A DNA stretch of 64,000 nt, from NCBI GenBank assembly GCA_016197205.1, contig JACPWG010000028.1, positions 1-64,000 on the forward strand, written 5' to 3'. This stretch comes from Planctomycetota bacterium. Lineage in GTDB: Bacteria > Planctomycetota > MHYJ01 > WSZJ01 > JACPWG01. This document shows, piece after piece, positions 51,016 to 59,169 of the stretch (position 1 is its first letter; each line of letters opens with the position of its first letter). The position numbers were made by a program, and so were the translations under genes. Below the pieces are notes generated by a model. That model was not told where the DNA came from, searched no databases, and worked only from the letters and a program-made list of their open reading frames with translations.

Positions 51016-52608
51016 TCAGAAGCGGATCGCCACGGGCTCGAGGAACCGCTCGAGGCGCTCTTCCCCCTGCTCCAGGAGGAGCGAGGCCGCGTGGGCGCGG
51101 GCGAGGGCGTCGGCGAACTGACGCGCCTCGCGCGGGGGGACGGCGGCCGGCTCGACCCGTCCCACGACGGCGGACGACAGGCGGCGGGCGACGTCGATCG
51201 CGCCCTCCCCCGCGCGCCGGGCGGCGGCCGGGACCGGGGCGCGCGCGACCCTGGCGGAGGCGTCCGCGAGCAGCTCCTCGGTCGCCTGGGAGCGCGTGGC
51301 GGCACGCAGGGTATCCAGCACGAGGATGTTCGTCGTCCCCTCCCAGATGGGCAGGACCTGGGTGTCGCGGAGGAGCCGGGCCAGCGGCCAATCCTCGATG
51401 TAGCCGCAGCCGCCGAGGCACTCCATCGCCTCGGAAACGCCCTTGACCCCGAGCTTCGCGGTCCAGTACTTCGCGATCGGCGTGGTCAGGCGGACCTTGC
51501 GCGCGGCGGCCTCGTCCCCCGCGTCCGCGCGATCGAGCTCGGCGACGAGGTCGAAGACGAAGAGCGTGGCGGCGCGGGCGTGCAGCTCCAGCTCCGCCAG
51601 CGTCTCGGCCTGGAGGGGATGGTCGGCCACGGCGCGGCCGAACGCGCGCCGCTCCCGGGAGAAGTGCGCGGCCTCGTTGGTCGCGCGCCGGAGCGCGGCG
51701 GCTGCGGCGACGGCGTTGTAGAGGCGCGAGAGGTTGAGCATCTCCGCCATTTGCCGGAAGCCGTCCTCGAGGCCCCCGACCGGGAGGGCGAGAGAGCCTT
51801 CGAGAGCGACCTCCCCGGTCGGCATGGAGCGCACGCCGAGCTTGTCTTTGAGCCGGTGGATGCGCAGGGCGTTTCGGCGACCGTCGGACAGATCCCGCAG
51901 CACCAGGAAGAGCCCAAGGCCGCGCGTGCCCGCGGGCGCGCCTTCGGGTCGGGCCAGGGTGAGAATCGCTTCGGCGTCGACGTTGGAGCAGAACCACTTC
52001 TCGCCGTGGAGGCGCCAGCCGTCCGAGGCCGGGACCGCGCGGGTCTCGGTCGCGCCGACGTCGGAGCCGCCGGCCTTCTCCGTCACGAACATGGCGCCGC
52101 GATAGAGCCGGTCGAGCGTGCGGGAGGCGAGGCGCGGCAAGTGCAGGCGCGCCAGGTCCTGCGAAGCGGAGCGCTCCAGCACGCGGGCGACGCCGTCGGT
52201 CATGCAGACGGGGCAGAAGAGGCCGCACTCGGCCTGGCCGAAGAGATAGCCGAGCGCGAAACCGAGGGAGTGGCGATGGGCGCGGAAGGAGGGGTCGGCC
52301 GCGGGCTCGTATTTCACCGCGACGATGCCGCTTCCGTAGGCGATGCGCTCCATTTCACGGTAGGCGGGATGGTACTCGACCGCGTCAATGCGGTCCCCGC
52401 AGGGATCGTGGGTGACGAGCCGGGGGGGGCAGCGGTCCGCGACGGCGGCAAGGGGGGCGACCTCGCGGGCCGCCGAGCGGCCGAGCGCCTCGAACTCGGG
52501 ACGGATCGCGGCCAGCGTGCGTTCGGGGAGCCGGCGGCGCAGGGAATCCCGGAGGACCGGGTCCGCCTCCCAGTAGGATTCGCGGAAGGGTCCAGGCAGG
52601 TTGGGCAC
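51016..52608 (-). CDS. acyl-CoA dehydrogenase family protein (AidB-like)
   Basis: 530-aa FAD-dependent dehydrogenase of the long AidB-type group. Seen: MFVTEKAGGSDVGATET (FAD/substrate loop), LHGEKWFCSNVDAEAILTLA, ALEGSLALPVGG, LGGCGYIEDWPLARLLRDTQ and VLPIWEGTTNILVLDTL, the last being the AidB/ACAD signature with the catalytic base region. Its length (AidB is 541 aa) and C-terminal helical part favour AidB-like over classic beta-oxidation enzymes. GTG 52608 has AAGGAG 8 nt upstream and a TTGACC/TATCAT promoter at 52772-52800. It lies upstream of ettA. Substrate unknown; AidB itself protects DNA from alkylation in E. coli, but that role should not be assumed here. Confidence 0.9.
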   Translation of the reverse strand: MPNLPGPFRESYWEADPVLRDSLRRRLPERTLAAIRPEFEALGRSAAREVAPLAAVADRCPPRLVTHDPCGDRIDAVEYHPAYREMERIAYGSGIVAVKYEPAADPSFRAHRHSLGFALGYLFGQAECGLFCPVCMTDGVARVLERSASQDLARLHLPRLASRTLDRLYRGAMFVTEKAGGSDVGATETRAVPASDGWRLHGEKWFCSNVDAEAILTLARPEGAPAGTRGLGLFLVLRDLSDGRRNALRIHRLKDKLGVRSMPTGEVALEGSLALPVGGLEDGFRQMAEMLNLSRLYNAVAAAAALRRATNEAAHFSRERRAFGRAVADHPLQAETLAELELHARAATLFVFDLVAELDRADAGDEAAARKVRLTTPIAKYWTAKLGVKGVSEAMECLGGCGYIEDWPLARLLRDTQVLPIWEGTTNILVLDTLRAATRSQATEELLADASARVARAPVPAAARRAGEGAIDVARRLSSAVVGRVEPAAVPPREARQFADALARAHAASLLLEQGEERLERFLEPVAIRF

Positions 52609-52771
52609 GTCGCATCTCCTTCGGCTTCGGGTCGCCGACGTCCTTTCCCTCGAGGAAAAGCGGCGGCGCCGGGAAACCGCCTTCTCCCTGGGAGGAGCGG
52701 GAGGCGTGAGGGGGGCCTCAAGCATGGCACCCGCTTCCGCTTTTCGTCGTGGCTCGCCACGCCAGGCGGGG

Positions 52772-52800
52772 ATGATACCACGGGCGCGCTCGAAGGTCAA
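52772..52800 (-). promoter_or_regulatory. promoter of the acyl-CoA dehydrogenase-ettA unit
   Basis: Minus strand TTGACC (52800-52795), 17-nt spacer, TATCAT (52777-52772). It points to GTG 52608 with a leader of about 155 nt. Confidence 0.75.
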
Positions 52801-52849
52801 AGGACTCGCGGAGGACCAAAAAAACTCCCAATTCGGGCGAAGTTTTTTA

Positions 52850-52878
52850 TTGAAGCCGGGGCCCTGCGCCGCTACAAT
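52850..52878 (+). promoter_or_regulatory. promoter of the paired membrane protein genes
   Basis: TTGAAG (52850-52855), 17-nt spacer, TACAAT (52873-52878). It faces the gene at 53128, leaving a 240-nt leader with no ORF of note (52879-53127). It is divergent from the promoter at 52772-52800. Confidence 0.65.
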
Positions 52879-53127
52879 CTCGGCCGGGGGGGGAGGAACT
52901 CTCGGCGCATCCACCCCGGGGGTGAGCTCTGCCAACCGTGAAATCCCACCTTGCCTGCGATGCCGAGAGGAAGCGTTGCTCGACGTTCCTGCCGATGCCC
53001 CGGTCCGCCGGGACGTCGTGTGAGTACGTTTGATCCGTCCTGACGCGAAGGGTGGCTCGGCCGCGGGTGTGGCCGCCCCCCCCGCGCGTGAAGGAGCTCC
53101 TTCAGTCCCCAATTGCGAGGCTCGTCC

Positions 53128-54132
53128 ATGGCAGAAATGTCCACGGCCCCAGGGGGAACCCCAGGTGCCGCCCCCGCCGCCGGCGGGGGAAATGAGGCCG
53201 CCGTCGCGGACATCGCCCGCCGGCTTCAGGACCTGACGGTTCGCGCGGAAAACGCCGCCCGCCGGGTGAGCACCGCGCAGACGCTAAGCCGCATCGCCGG
53301 CTATTCGGCCGTCGTGGTGATCGTCGTGTACGGCTTCCTTTTCTACCGGCAGTATGCGGCGATCCGGCACCTCGTGTTCGGGAAGACCGGGGACGCGACC
53401 GAGTCTCCTCTCGCCCAGGCGGTCAAGGACGATCTGAAGAGTCGCAAGGTGATCGAACGCGCCCAGGCCTCCCTGCTGAAAGTGATGGAAAAGGCCGCGC
53501 CGGAGATCCGCTCCGCGGTCGCCGAGGAAGTCAACCGGAGCCACGGCGCGGTGGTCGAGAAGTATACGGAGACCTTCGGCGACCTGGACGACGAAATCGA
53601 GCGGAAGTTCGAGAACGCGTGGCGGCCCCGCGTGCTGGCGACCGTCTCCTCCACCACGCGCCTGCTGCGTGAGGCGCTGCCGGCCAGCGCGAATCCGGAC
53701 GACGCGAAGGACTTCGTGCGTTACCTCCAGGACGGCCTCATCTCGGGCGTCGTCGAGATCTTCGAGGCCCGCCTCGAGCCCGCGATCGGGGCGATCAAGG
53801 CGATGCACTCGCACCTCGAGAAATTCGAGGGCGTCGTCGACACCTCGAAGCTGACGGACGCCCAGGTCGATCAGTTGCTCTGGGAGCGTCTCCAGGACCT
53901 GGTGGAGTACAAGATCTATCCGAAGGGGCTGCTGCTGCCCGTCGACGCGAGCCGCCCGAAGCCCCCCGCCAAGGCGCCGGACGCGACGCCCGCCGACGGC
54001 GCAGGGGCGGAGAAGCCGGCGGAGCCTCCCGCGCCCGCCGAGGCCCAGCCTCCGAAGCCCGAAGCGACGCCCGACACCCCCAAGCCGGAGGCGAACGGAG
54101 ACGCGTCGCCCCCCCCGCAAGGCGGGTCGTAG
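53128..54132 (+). CDS. single-pass membrane protein, unknown (paired, first)
   Basis: 334 aa. Cytosolic N-terminus with a short coil (VADIARRLQDLTVRAENAAR), one membrane helix at about 58-80 (IAGYSAVVVIVVYGFLFYRQ), then a mostly helical outside domain (LLKVMEKAAPEIRSAVAEEV, TFGDLDDEIERKFENAWRPR, LISGVVEIFEARLEPAIGAI) and a Pro/Ala/Lys tail of about 65 residues. ATG 53128 chosen (GAGG 9 nt upstream; the frame opens slightly earlier at a TTG). It is followed at 79 bp by a gene of the same design, so the two products probably work together, for example as a two-subunit envelope complex. The family is not known to me. Confidence 0.75.
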   Translation: MAEMSTAPGGTPGAAPAAGGGNEAAVADIARRLQDLTVRAENAARRVSTAQTLSRIAGYSAVVVIVVYGFLFYRQYAAIRHLVFGKTGDATESPLAQAVKDDLKSRKVIERAQASLLKVMEKAAPEIRSAVAEEVNRSHGAVVEKYTETFGDLDDEIERKFENAWRPRVLATVSSTTRLLREALPASANPDDAKDFVRYLQDGLISGVVEIFEARLEPAIGAIKAMHSHLEKFEGVVDTSKLTDAQVDQLLWERLQDLVEYKIYPKGLLLPVDASRPKPPAKAPDATPADGAGAEKPAEPPAPAEAQPPKPEATPDTPKPEANGDASPPPQGGS

Positions 54133-54210
54133 GCCTCCGCCCGGCCGTCTTCCCATGCGCCCCTGGCTTCTTTCCAATCCCCGCGGCAATGCTCTCAGGA
54201 GAAGAGATAC

Positions 54211-55008
54211 ATGGTGGAACTGAGATTCATGGAGGATCAGCTTCGCCGGATGGAGCAGATCGTCTCCACCACCGAGGCCCAGAGCACCGGCTTCCTGCGC
54301 ACCCGCTACGTCATGTGCCTCGTCGTCGTCTTCCTGGTCCTGTACATGTACGGCCTCTTCGAGTGGACCCGGGGAGAGCTGCTCCCCTACCTGAAGCCCG
54401 AGGAGTCCGCGAGCATGATCTCCGCGCAGATCGTGACCCAGATCAACAATTTCGAAGAGAGCGCGCCCGGCTATGTCAAGGAGCACGCGGACGACGTCGC
54501 GCAGCTCCTCACCCAGGCGATTCTCGACTACGCCCCGGTCGCGCGGAGGAGGGTCGAAGGGGAGATCGACCAGTACATGGACAGCCTCCTGAGCCGCTTC
54601 GACACGGACATGCAGCGCCTCGTCCACGATCAGGTCACCGGCAACGGCGACGAGATCCGCGCGACCTTTGAGGACTTCCAGCGGCAGCACACCGCGAAGC
54701 GGCTCGTCAAGCAGATCGAGGAGAAGTACGAGAACGAGCTGAACACGCTCATGTCCAAGGACTACGCGAATCAGATCAAGGCGATGGACGACGAGATGGT
54801 CGCGCTGGCCACCGCCGATCCCGCGACGCTCTCGCACGAGCAGAAGCTGGAGCGCGAGGTTTTCTGCCTGCTGAGCGAAGGCCTGAAGCGCGCGAAAGCG
54901 CGGGGCGATCTCGACGCCGGCAAGATCGTCGAGGAGGCCGGAGAGGCGGTCAAGCACGCGATCCTGAAGCACGAAGGGGAGCCGGCCAAGGACAAGGACG
55001 ACAAGTAG
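54211..55008 (+). CDS. single-pass membrane protein, unknown (paired, second)
   Basis: 265 aa. N-terminal coil (MEDQLRRMEQIVSTTEAQST), one membrane helix at about 33-52 (YVMCLVVVFLVLYMYGLFEW), then a helical outer domain (VAQLLTQAILDYAPVARRRV, DQYMDSLLSRFDTDMQRLVH, QIEEKYENELNTLMSKDYAN) and a Lys/Asp tail. AGGAGA lies about 8 nt before ATG 54211. The pattern of helix plus EIDQYMDS / ..EIERKFEN.. segments parallels the gene upstream, which suggests ancient duplication. A strong terminator follows at 55098-55133, so the two genes form one transcript. Confidence 0.75.
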   Translation: MVELRFMEDQLRRMEQIVSTTEAQSTGFLRTRYVMCLVVVFLVLYMYGLFEWTRGELLPYLKPEESASMISAQIVTQINNFEESAPGYVKEHADDVAQLLTQAILDYAPVARRRVEGEIDQYMDSLLSRFDTDMQRLVHDQVTGNGDEIRATFEDFQRQHTAKRLVKQIEEKYENELNTLMSKDYANQIKAMDDEMVALATADPATLSHEQKLEREVFCLLSEGLKRAKARGDLDAGKIVEEAGEAVKHAILKHEGEPAKDKDDK

Positions 55009-55097
55009 CCGCACGACGCCCATTCCCCCGCGACGGGCCCGCCGATTCGCCTTCGACGGGGCCGTGGGACGACGCGGGCCGGCCCCGAGAAGCCCCC

Positions 55098-55133
55098 GAG
55101 AGGCGCCGAGAAATCGGCGCCTCTCTTTTTTTT
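55098..55133 (+). terminator. rho-independent terminator
   Basis: 12-bp perfect stem GAGAGGCGCCGA / TCGGCGCCTCTC with GAAA loop, then eight T (55126-55133). It ends the paired membrane protein transcript. Confidence 0.93.
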
Positions 55134-55149
55134 CACGCCGGCCGGCCCG

Positions 55150-55229
55150 GGCTGCGCGCCCGTACGGAGCCTCGACCGTGAGGGAGCGGCCGCGGGTGGT
55201 CCTCCGATGCCCTCGGGTTCGATTCAGCT
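55150..55229. repeat. family F repeat copy 5
   Basis: GGAGCCTCGACCGTGAGGGA, then GCGGCCGCGGG and TCCTCCGATGCCCTCGGGTT, related to the GGAACCGCGACCG repeats elsewhere in the window. It ends where element A copy 3 and its target duplication (ATTCAGCT, 55222-55229) begin. Confidence 0.5.
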
Positions 55230-55384
55230 CAACAAGCCGAAGTGAAGCTAGAACCGATCTCTCCGCGCGTTGCCAGAGATCATCGCCGGTGGCGGACGGT
55301 GGACTCAGCGCCCGGCCTCTGCGTCTCCGCGTCTCTGTGTAAAAGTCTCGCATTCGCCCCACGCTGCCGGGTCGAATTTCAAAT

Positions 55385-55513
55385 GGGTGGGGATACTTTT
55401 CGTAGGCCCCCTGAAGGGGGTACTACAAACAGTGGGTGCTGCCCTCGGAACCTACTGTTCGTAGTACCGCCTTCAGGCGGTCTGGGCGCTGTAGTCGAAA
55501 AGTAGCCACACCC
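55385..55513 (-). mobile_element. element C, copy 2, nested in element A
   Basis: Reverse complement of the copy at 4004-4133 with about 10% differences; ends GGGTGGGGATACTTTTCG / CGAAAAGTAGCCACACCC. Inserted in the ATTTCAAAT tract of element A, with AT on both sides. Confidence 0.8.
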
Positions 55514-55594
55514 ATTTCAAATTTCGCCCGCGTCTAGCTGGGACGCGGAGCCATGATCCAGCCATTTGCCGCCGTCGGTCGAGTTTAGCCTCAG

Positions 55595-55756
55595 TACCGC
55601 CCCACAGAATTGAGTGACCAATTTCCTCGGCGATTTCGGCCGCCTGCTTCGTTGCGCTCGCTCGACGTAGTTCTCCGTTACTACGCCTCGCTCGCGCGCC
55701 TCGCGGGCGGCCGAACTTGCCGTCGGCGATTGGTCACCGACTTCCGTGGAGCGGTA
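55595..55756 (+). mobile_element. element B, copy 1 (162 bp), nested in element A
   Basis: Imperfect terminal inverted repeats: TACCGCCCCACAGAAT..GTGACCAAT on the left against TACCGCTCCACGGAAG..GTGACCAAT read from the right. The 5-bp duplication CTCAG is at 55590-55594 and 55757-55761. It carries the intact TTA target site into which element D inserted in the other B copy. Confidence 0.82.
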
Positions 55757-55781
55757 CTCAGTTCGGATTGTTGATTCAGCT

Positions 55782-56124
55782 CGATAGATTTCGCGTGGGA
55801 AAGCCATCGACCCCATTGGCGACCTTCGCGGTTCACCGGGTCCCGTCGACTGCCGGTGCCCCGACCCGGCGGCGCGTCGTACTCCGCGCTTTACAATTCC
55901 TCCGCAGGAATTGCGCGGTCAGCGCAAATCCCGCGGGGGAATAGCCACCCTTTCCCCTGGTGAGGGAGAGGGTCGGGCCTTCGCCCACCGAAGCGGGCTA
56001 CGGCCCGCGAAGGCGGGGTGAGGGGTGCCACAAGCGTCGCACTCGTGTGTGGCTTTGGTTGCGGCTACCCGCGTTACGGGCGGTTCCGATTGACCGGCGC
56101 GAAGGGGCCTGCTATCCTCCGCCC
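55782..56124. other. gene-free spacer
   Basis: About 340 bp without a convincing gene or promoter. It includes palindromic GAATTGC/GCAATTC-like bases near 55890-55915 and ACCCTTTCCCCTGGTGAGGG near 55949, a phrase that looks like a further dispersed repeat. Confidence 0.3.
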
Positions 56125-57579
56125 ATGCTTGCACGCATGACCACCCGGCCGGGCCCGGCCCTCGCCGTCCTCGTGACGCTCTACTTCTGGGTGGGCGCCT
56201 CCCTCCACGGCCTGAATGGCGCGGAGTTCCTGGACTCCCTCCGGTACATGTTCCTGTTCCACCCGCCGGCCTTCGAGCTCCGGGCGTACGGCCGGTACTT
56301 CCATCCGCCGTTTTATTCGCTGCTCCTGGAGGCGGTCCGCGTCGTCGTCGGCGAGCCGGAGGCCGCGGGGAAGCTGGTCTCGAACGCCATGGGGGCGCTG
56401 GCCCTCCTGCCGCTCCACGCGCTCGTCGCCCGCTGCCTCGGCAAGCGCGAAGGCCTGCTGGCCGCCGCCCTGTATGCGGTCGCGGCCCTGCCGTGGCGCT
56501 GGAACCTCCGCGTGCTCTCCGACGCCACCTTCACCTGCCTCTTCCTGACCGCGCTCTGGGGCTTCGCCCGAGGGCATCTCGACCGCTCGGCGGGTGCGAT
56601 GGCGGCCGGCATCTTCGCGGCGGGGCTCGCCGCCGCGACCCGGAATCAGGGCTTCGCGCTCGCGCCGGTCGCGGTTGCGCTCCTGTGGGTGCGCGCACGC
56701 GACGACGGGTTCCGCTGGGCCGCGCGTGCCGCGGTCGGCTGGGTCTCCTGGATCGCGCTCGCGTTCACGCACCTGCTCCGGGGCTGGGGCTGGACGGCGG
56801 CCTTTTCGGGTGGCGGGCCCCCTCCCGACCTCGCCGGTCGCGCCGTCTGGTGCGCGGTGCAGCTCGAGTTCTACGTCGCGGCGATGCCGTACCTCGTGGG
56901 CTACCCGGTCGCGGCCGCCGCGGCCTATGGCCTCCTGTGCATGCGTCGGACGGAGGCCTCCGAGCGGTTCTACCTCGTCCTGGGCGGAACGCTCTGGGGC
57001 ATGTGGTTCCTCGTGCACGCCATGGTCGTGGGGTTCACGCCCCGCTATTTCGAGCCGGTGCTCCCGCTCGCGCTCGGCGCCGCGGCGCGCGGCCTCGTGT
57101 CCCTCCCCGAGCGCCGGCGCGGCGCGGCCGCGATTGCATGCATCGCCTACTCGGCGGCCTTCACGATCGCCGTGCTGGGCTCCCTCCGCGACGAGCTCGG
57201 CGATCTGGCCCGCGCCGGCAGGTTCATCCACGAGCGGCTTCCCGACCAGCGGATCGTCTGCGCCGTGGAGGAACCCCTCGCTCGCTACTACGCCGGCCGC
57301 ATGGAGGGAGCCGGGTTCGTGCATCCGTCCGAGGTCAACGGCCTCGTGCCCGGCGACGTAGTCTGGGTACAGACGAGCATGCCGCGAAACGGCGCGTACC
57401 TGCAGGAAATCGACGCCCGCTGGGAAACGGAAATCCTGCGACAGGAGAAGGCGGAATGGGTGCCGCTGCTGGAGGACGCGTACGGGCCGGACAGCCAGAC
57501 CGCCGCGTGGTTCTATCATCGGTACACGCCGCGGCGCTCGTTCTCGATCGTCCTGCGCGTCCTCCGGAAAAGACCTTAG
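56125..57579 (+). CDS. GT-C membrane glycosyltransferase (GT39/PMT-like)
   Basis: 484-aa polytopic protein with about nine membrane helices at residues 8-360 and a soluble C-terminus. The first loop has NGAEFLDSLRYMFLF and RYFHPPFYSLLLEAVR, with an acidic residue and the HPP/FY element of dolichyl-phosphate-mannose-type transferases (RHPPLYPLL in the family). The soluble end reads RIVCAVEEPLARYYAGRMEG, VHPSEVNGLVPGDVVWVQ, FYHRYTPRRSFSIVLRVL. ATG 56125 is the first good start; a second ATG lies 12 nt on. No ribosome site is obvious. Fourth type of GT-C gene in the window besides the TPR group, so the strain invests heavily in surface glycosylation. Confidence 0.8.
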   Translation: MLARMTTRPGPALAVLVTLYFWVGASLHGLNGAEFLDSLRYMFLFHPPAFELRAYGRYFHPPFYSLLLEAVRVVVGEPEAAGKLVSNAMGALALLPLHALVARCLGKREGLLAAALYAVAALPWRWNLRVLSDATFTCLFLTALWGFARGHLDRSAGAMAAGIFAAGLAAATRNQGFALAPVAVALLWVRARDDGFRWAARAAVGWVSWIALAFTHLLRGWGWTAAFSGGGPPPDLAGRAVWCAVQLEFYVAAMPYLVGYPVAAAAAYGLLCMRRTEASERFYLVLGGTLWGMWFLVHAMVVGFTPRYFEPVLPLALGAAARGLVSLPERRRGAAAIACIAYSAAFTIAVLGSLRDELGDLARAGRFIHERLPDQRIVCAVEEPLARYYAGRMEGAGFVHPSEVNGLVPGDVVWVQTSMPRNGAYLQEIDARWETEILRQEKAEWVPLLEDAYGPDSQTAAWFYHRYTPRRSFSIVLRVLRKRP

Positions 57580-57594
57580 GTCCCGTAAGAAAAT

Positions 57595-57901
57595 CAACGA
57601 CCCGAACAAAGGCTAAACGCGACCGAGGGCGGCAAGTGGCTAGATCATGGCTCCGCGTCCCAACTAGCCGCGGGCGGAATTTGAAATTTGAAATTTGACT
57701 TTTTGCAATTTGGAATTCGGACCGGACGTGTGGGTCGAACGCGGGACTGTTACACAGAGACGCGGAGACGCAGAGGCCGGGCGCTGAGTCCACCCTCCTC
57801 TACCGGCGATAATCGCTGGCAACGCACTGAGAGAGCGAGCGCAACGAAGCAGGCGGCCGAAATCGCCGAGGAAATTGGTCACCCAATTCTGTGGGGCGGT
57901 A
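57595..57901 (+). mobile_element. element A, copy 4 (right end lost) fused to half of element B
   Basis: The left end is CAACGACCCGAACAAAGGCT (57595) and the body follows A through GGCAACGCACTGAGAGAGCG near 57835. Instead of the A right end, the sequence continues as the reverse-oriented left half of B (CGCAACGAAGCAGGCGGCCG to GTGGGGCGGTA at 57901). A deletion between a nested pair would explain this. No target duplication remains. It begins 15 bp after the stop of the GT-C gene. Confidence 0.7.
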
Positions 57902-57965
57902 CTAAGCCCTGAACTTTGAGCCTTGCCTGAAAATTGATCATTGAGCCTTGAGCCTTTTCCTGTCC

Positions 57966-59165
57966 CTACGACACCGGGCCCTCGACCTCGCCTTGCATCA
58001 GCTTGAGCGCCGCCGAGACCGCGTCCTGCGCGAAACGGACACCCGCGCCGGTCTCCAACTCCTTCCCGATCTCCGGTGCCGCGCGCCGCGCCCGGTAGGG
58101 CCGGTCCGAAGACATCCCCACCACCACCTCCGCGACGGCCAGGATCTGGGCGAGGCGCGGAATGTGGGTTCCCCGCAGCCGGTCCGGATAGCCGGAGCCG
58201 TCCAGCCGCTCGTGGTGGCCCCGAATCGCGGACACCACCTGTTCAGGGCAGCCGGCCCGGCGCGCCAGGTCCGCGCCGCGCGCCGGATGGGCCTCGACGT
58301 CCGCCCGGCCCCGGGGATCCAGCGCCAGCCCCTTGCGATACGCCGCCGTCGCCGAATGGGCCCCGATGTCGTGCAGGATCGCGGCGAGGCGCAGGGCCCG
58401 CAGCTCCTCCGTCGGTAGTGCCAGGCTCTTCCCGATCGAGAGGGCCAGGTCGCGCACGCGCGCGGAATGATCGGCGTAGTCGTCCACCTCGTCGAGGCCG
58501 CGCAGCAGCTCCATCGCGCGAAAGAGGGTCTCCTCCTCCAGCGGGGTCACGCCGAGGGTCTTGCGGACGGCCGCCCGTGCGGGTCGCGGCGAGAGCGCGA
58601 GCAACCCGTCCCCAGGCGGGTCCGCGGGCGTGGACCCAGGTGGGGCCGCGGGCAAGGGCGCGGGCGCAGGTGGCGCCGCGGGCGGGCGGGCCGCGGCATC
58701 GGCCACGCCGGGAGGCGCCGGCGCGGGAGGTTCCTCGTCCCCGATGAGGACCAGCAGCTCGGAGTCCTTTCCCGACACCGCCGTGCCGGGGTCCGCGGGA
58801 ACGGGCTTGGGCTTGAGCTTCGGTTTGGGCTTGCCCCGGGCGGCCGCCGGCGCCGAGGCCGGAGGCACAGGGGGAGGGTCGAGCTCGAACCGGAATTTCA
58901 CGTGCCCGATCGAGAGCTGGTCGCCGTGCTTCAGGTACACCTCGGCGACCTGCTTCCCGTTCACCGAAGTGCCGTTTCGGCTGTTCAGGTCGTGGACGAC
59001 ATAGAAGTCGTTGATCCGGGAGATCTGGCAGTGCTGCTTCGAGACGGAATGGGAGTCGATGCAGAAGTCGCTGGTGCGACTTCGGCCGATGACGACGATC
59101 CCGTCCTGCAGCTTCAGGATCGAACCGCTACCGGGATCGTCGAGCTTGACGAGGCTGGCGCCCAT
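57966..59165 (-). CDS. FHA and HD-GYP domain protein (cyclic-di-GMP phosphodiesterase-like)
   Basis: 399 aa. N-terminal FHA domain at 5-100 (VVIGRSRTSDFCID, SVSKQHCQISRIND, DLNSRNGTSVNGKQ) for phosphothreonine peptides, a Pro/Ala linker at 110-205, and an HD-GYP domain at 225-390: DHSARVRDLAL, ILHDIGAHS (the HD pair), HPARGADLARRAG and GHHERLDGSGYPDRLRG. The GYP part is intact, so c-di-GMP hydrolysis is likely. ATG 59165 starts 4 nt after the stop of the giant membrane protein gene, so the two are coupled. FHA suggests control by a Ser/Thr kinase not present here. Confidence 0.9.
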   Translation of the reverse strand: MGASLVKLDDPGSGSILKLQDGIVVIGRSRTSDFCIDSHSVSKQHCQISRINDFYVVHDLNSRNGTSVNGKQVAEVYLKHGDQLSIGHVKFRFELDPPPVPPASAPAAARGKPKPKLKPKPVPADPGTAVSGKDSELLVLIGDEEPPAPAPPGVADAAARPPAAPPAPAPLPAAPPGSTPADPPGDGLLALSPRPARAAVRKTLGVTPLEEETLFRAMELLRGLDEVDDYADHSARVRDLALSIGKSLALPTEELRALRLAAILHDIGAHSATAAYRKGLALDPRGRADVEAHPARGADLARRAGCPEQVVSAIRGHHERLDGSGYPDRLRGTHIPRLAQILAVAEVVVGMSSDRPYRARRAAPEIGKELETGAGVRFAQDAVSAALKLMQGEVEGPVS

Positions 59166-59169
59166 GGCT

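Larger units (their letters stand above)
55230..55773 (-). mobile_element. element A, copy 3, interrupted by elements C and B
   Basis: Reverse-oriented copy of A. The left end CAACAAGCCGAAGTGAAGCT starts at 55230 and the right end TTCGGATTGTTG stops at 55773; the 8-bp duplication ATTCAGCT stands at 55222-55229 and 55774-55781. Inside are element C (55385-55513) and element B (55595-55756). Removing C (with one AT) and B (with one CTCAG) restores a body that matches copies 1 and 2. Confidence 0.88.
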
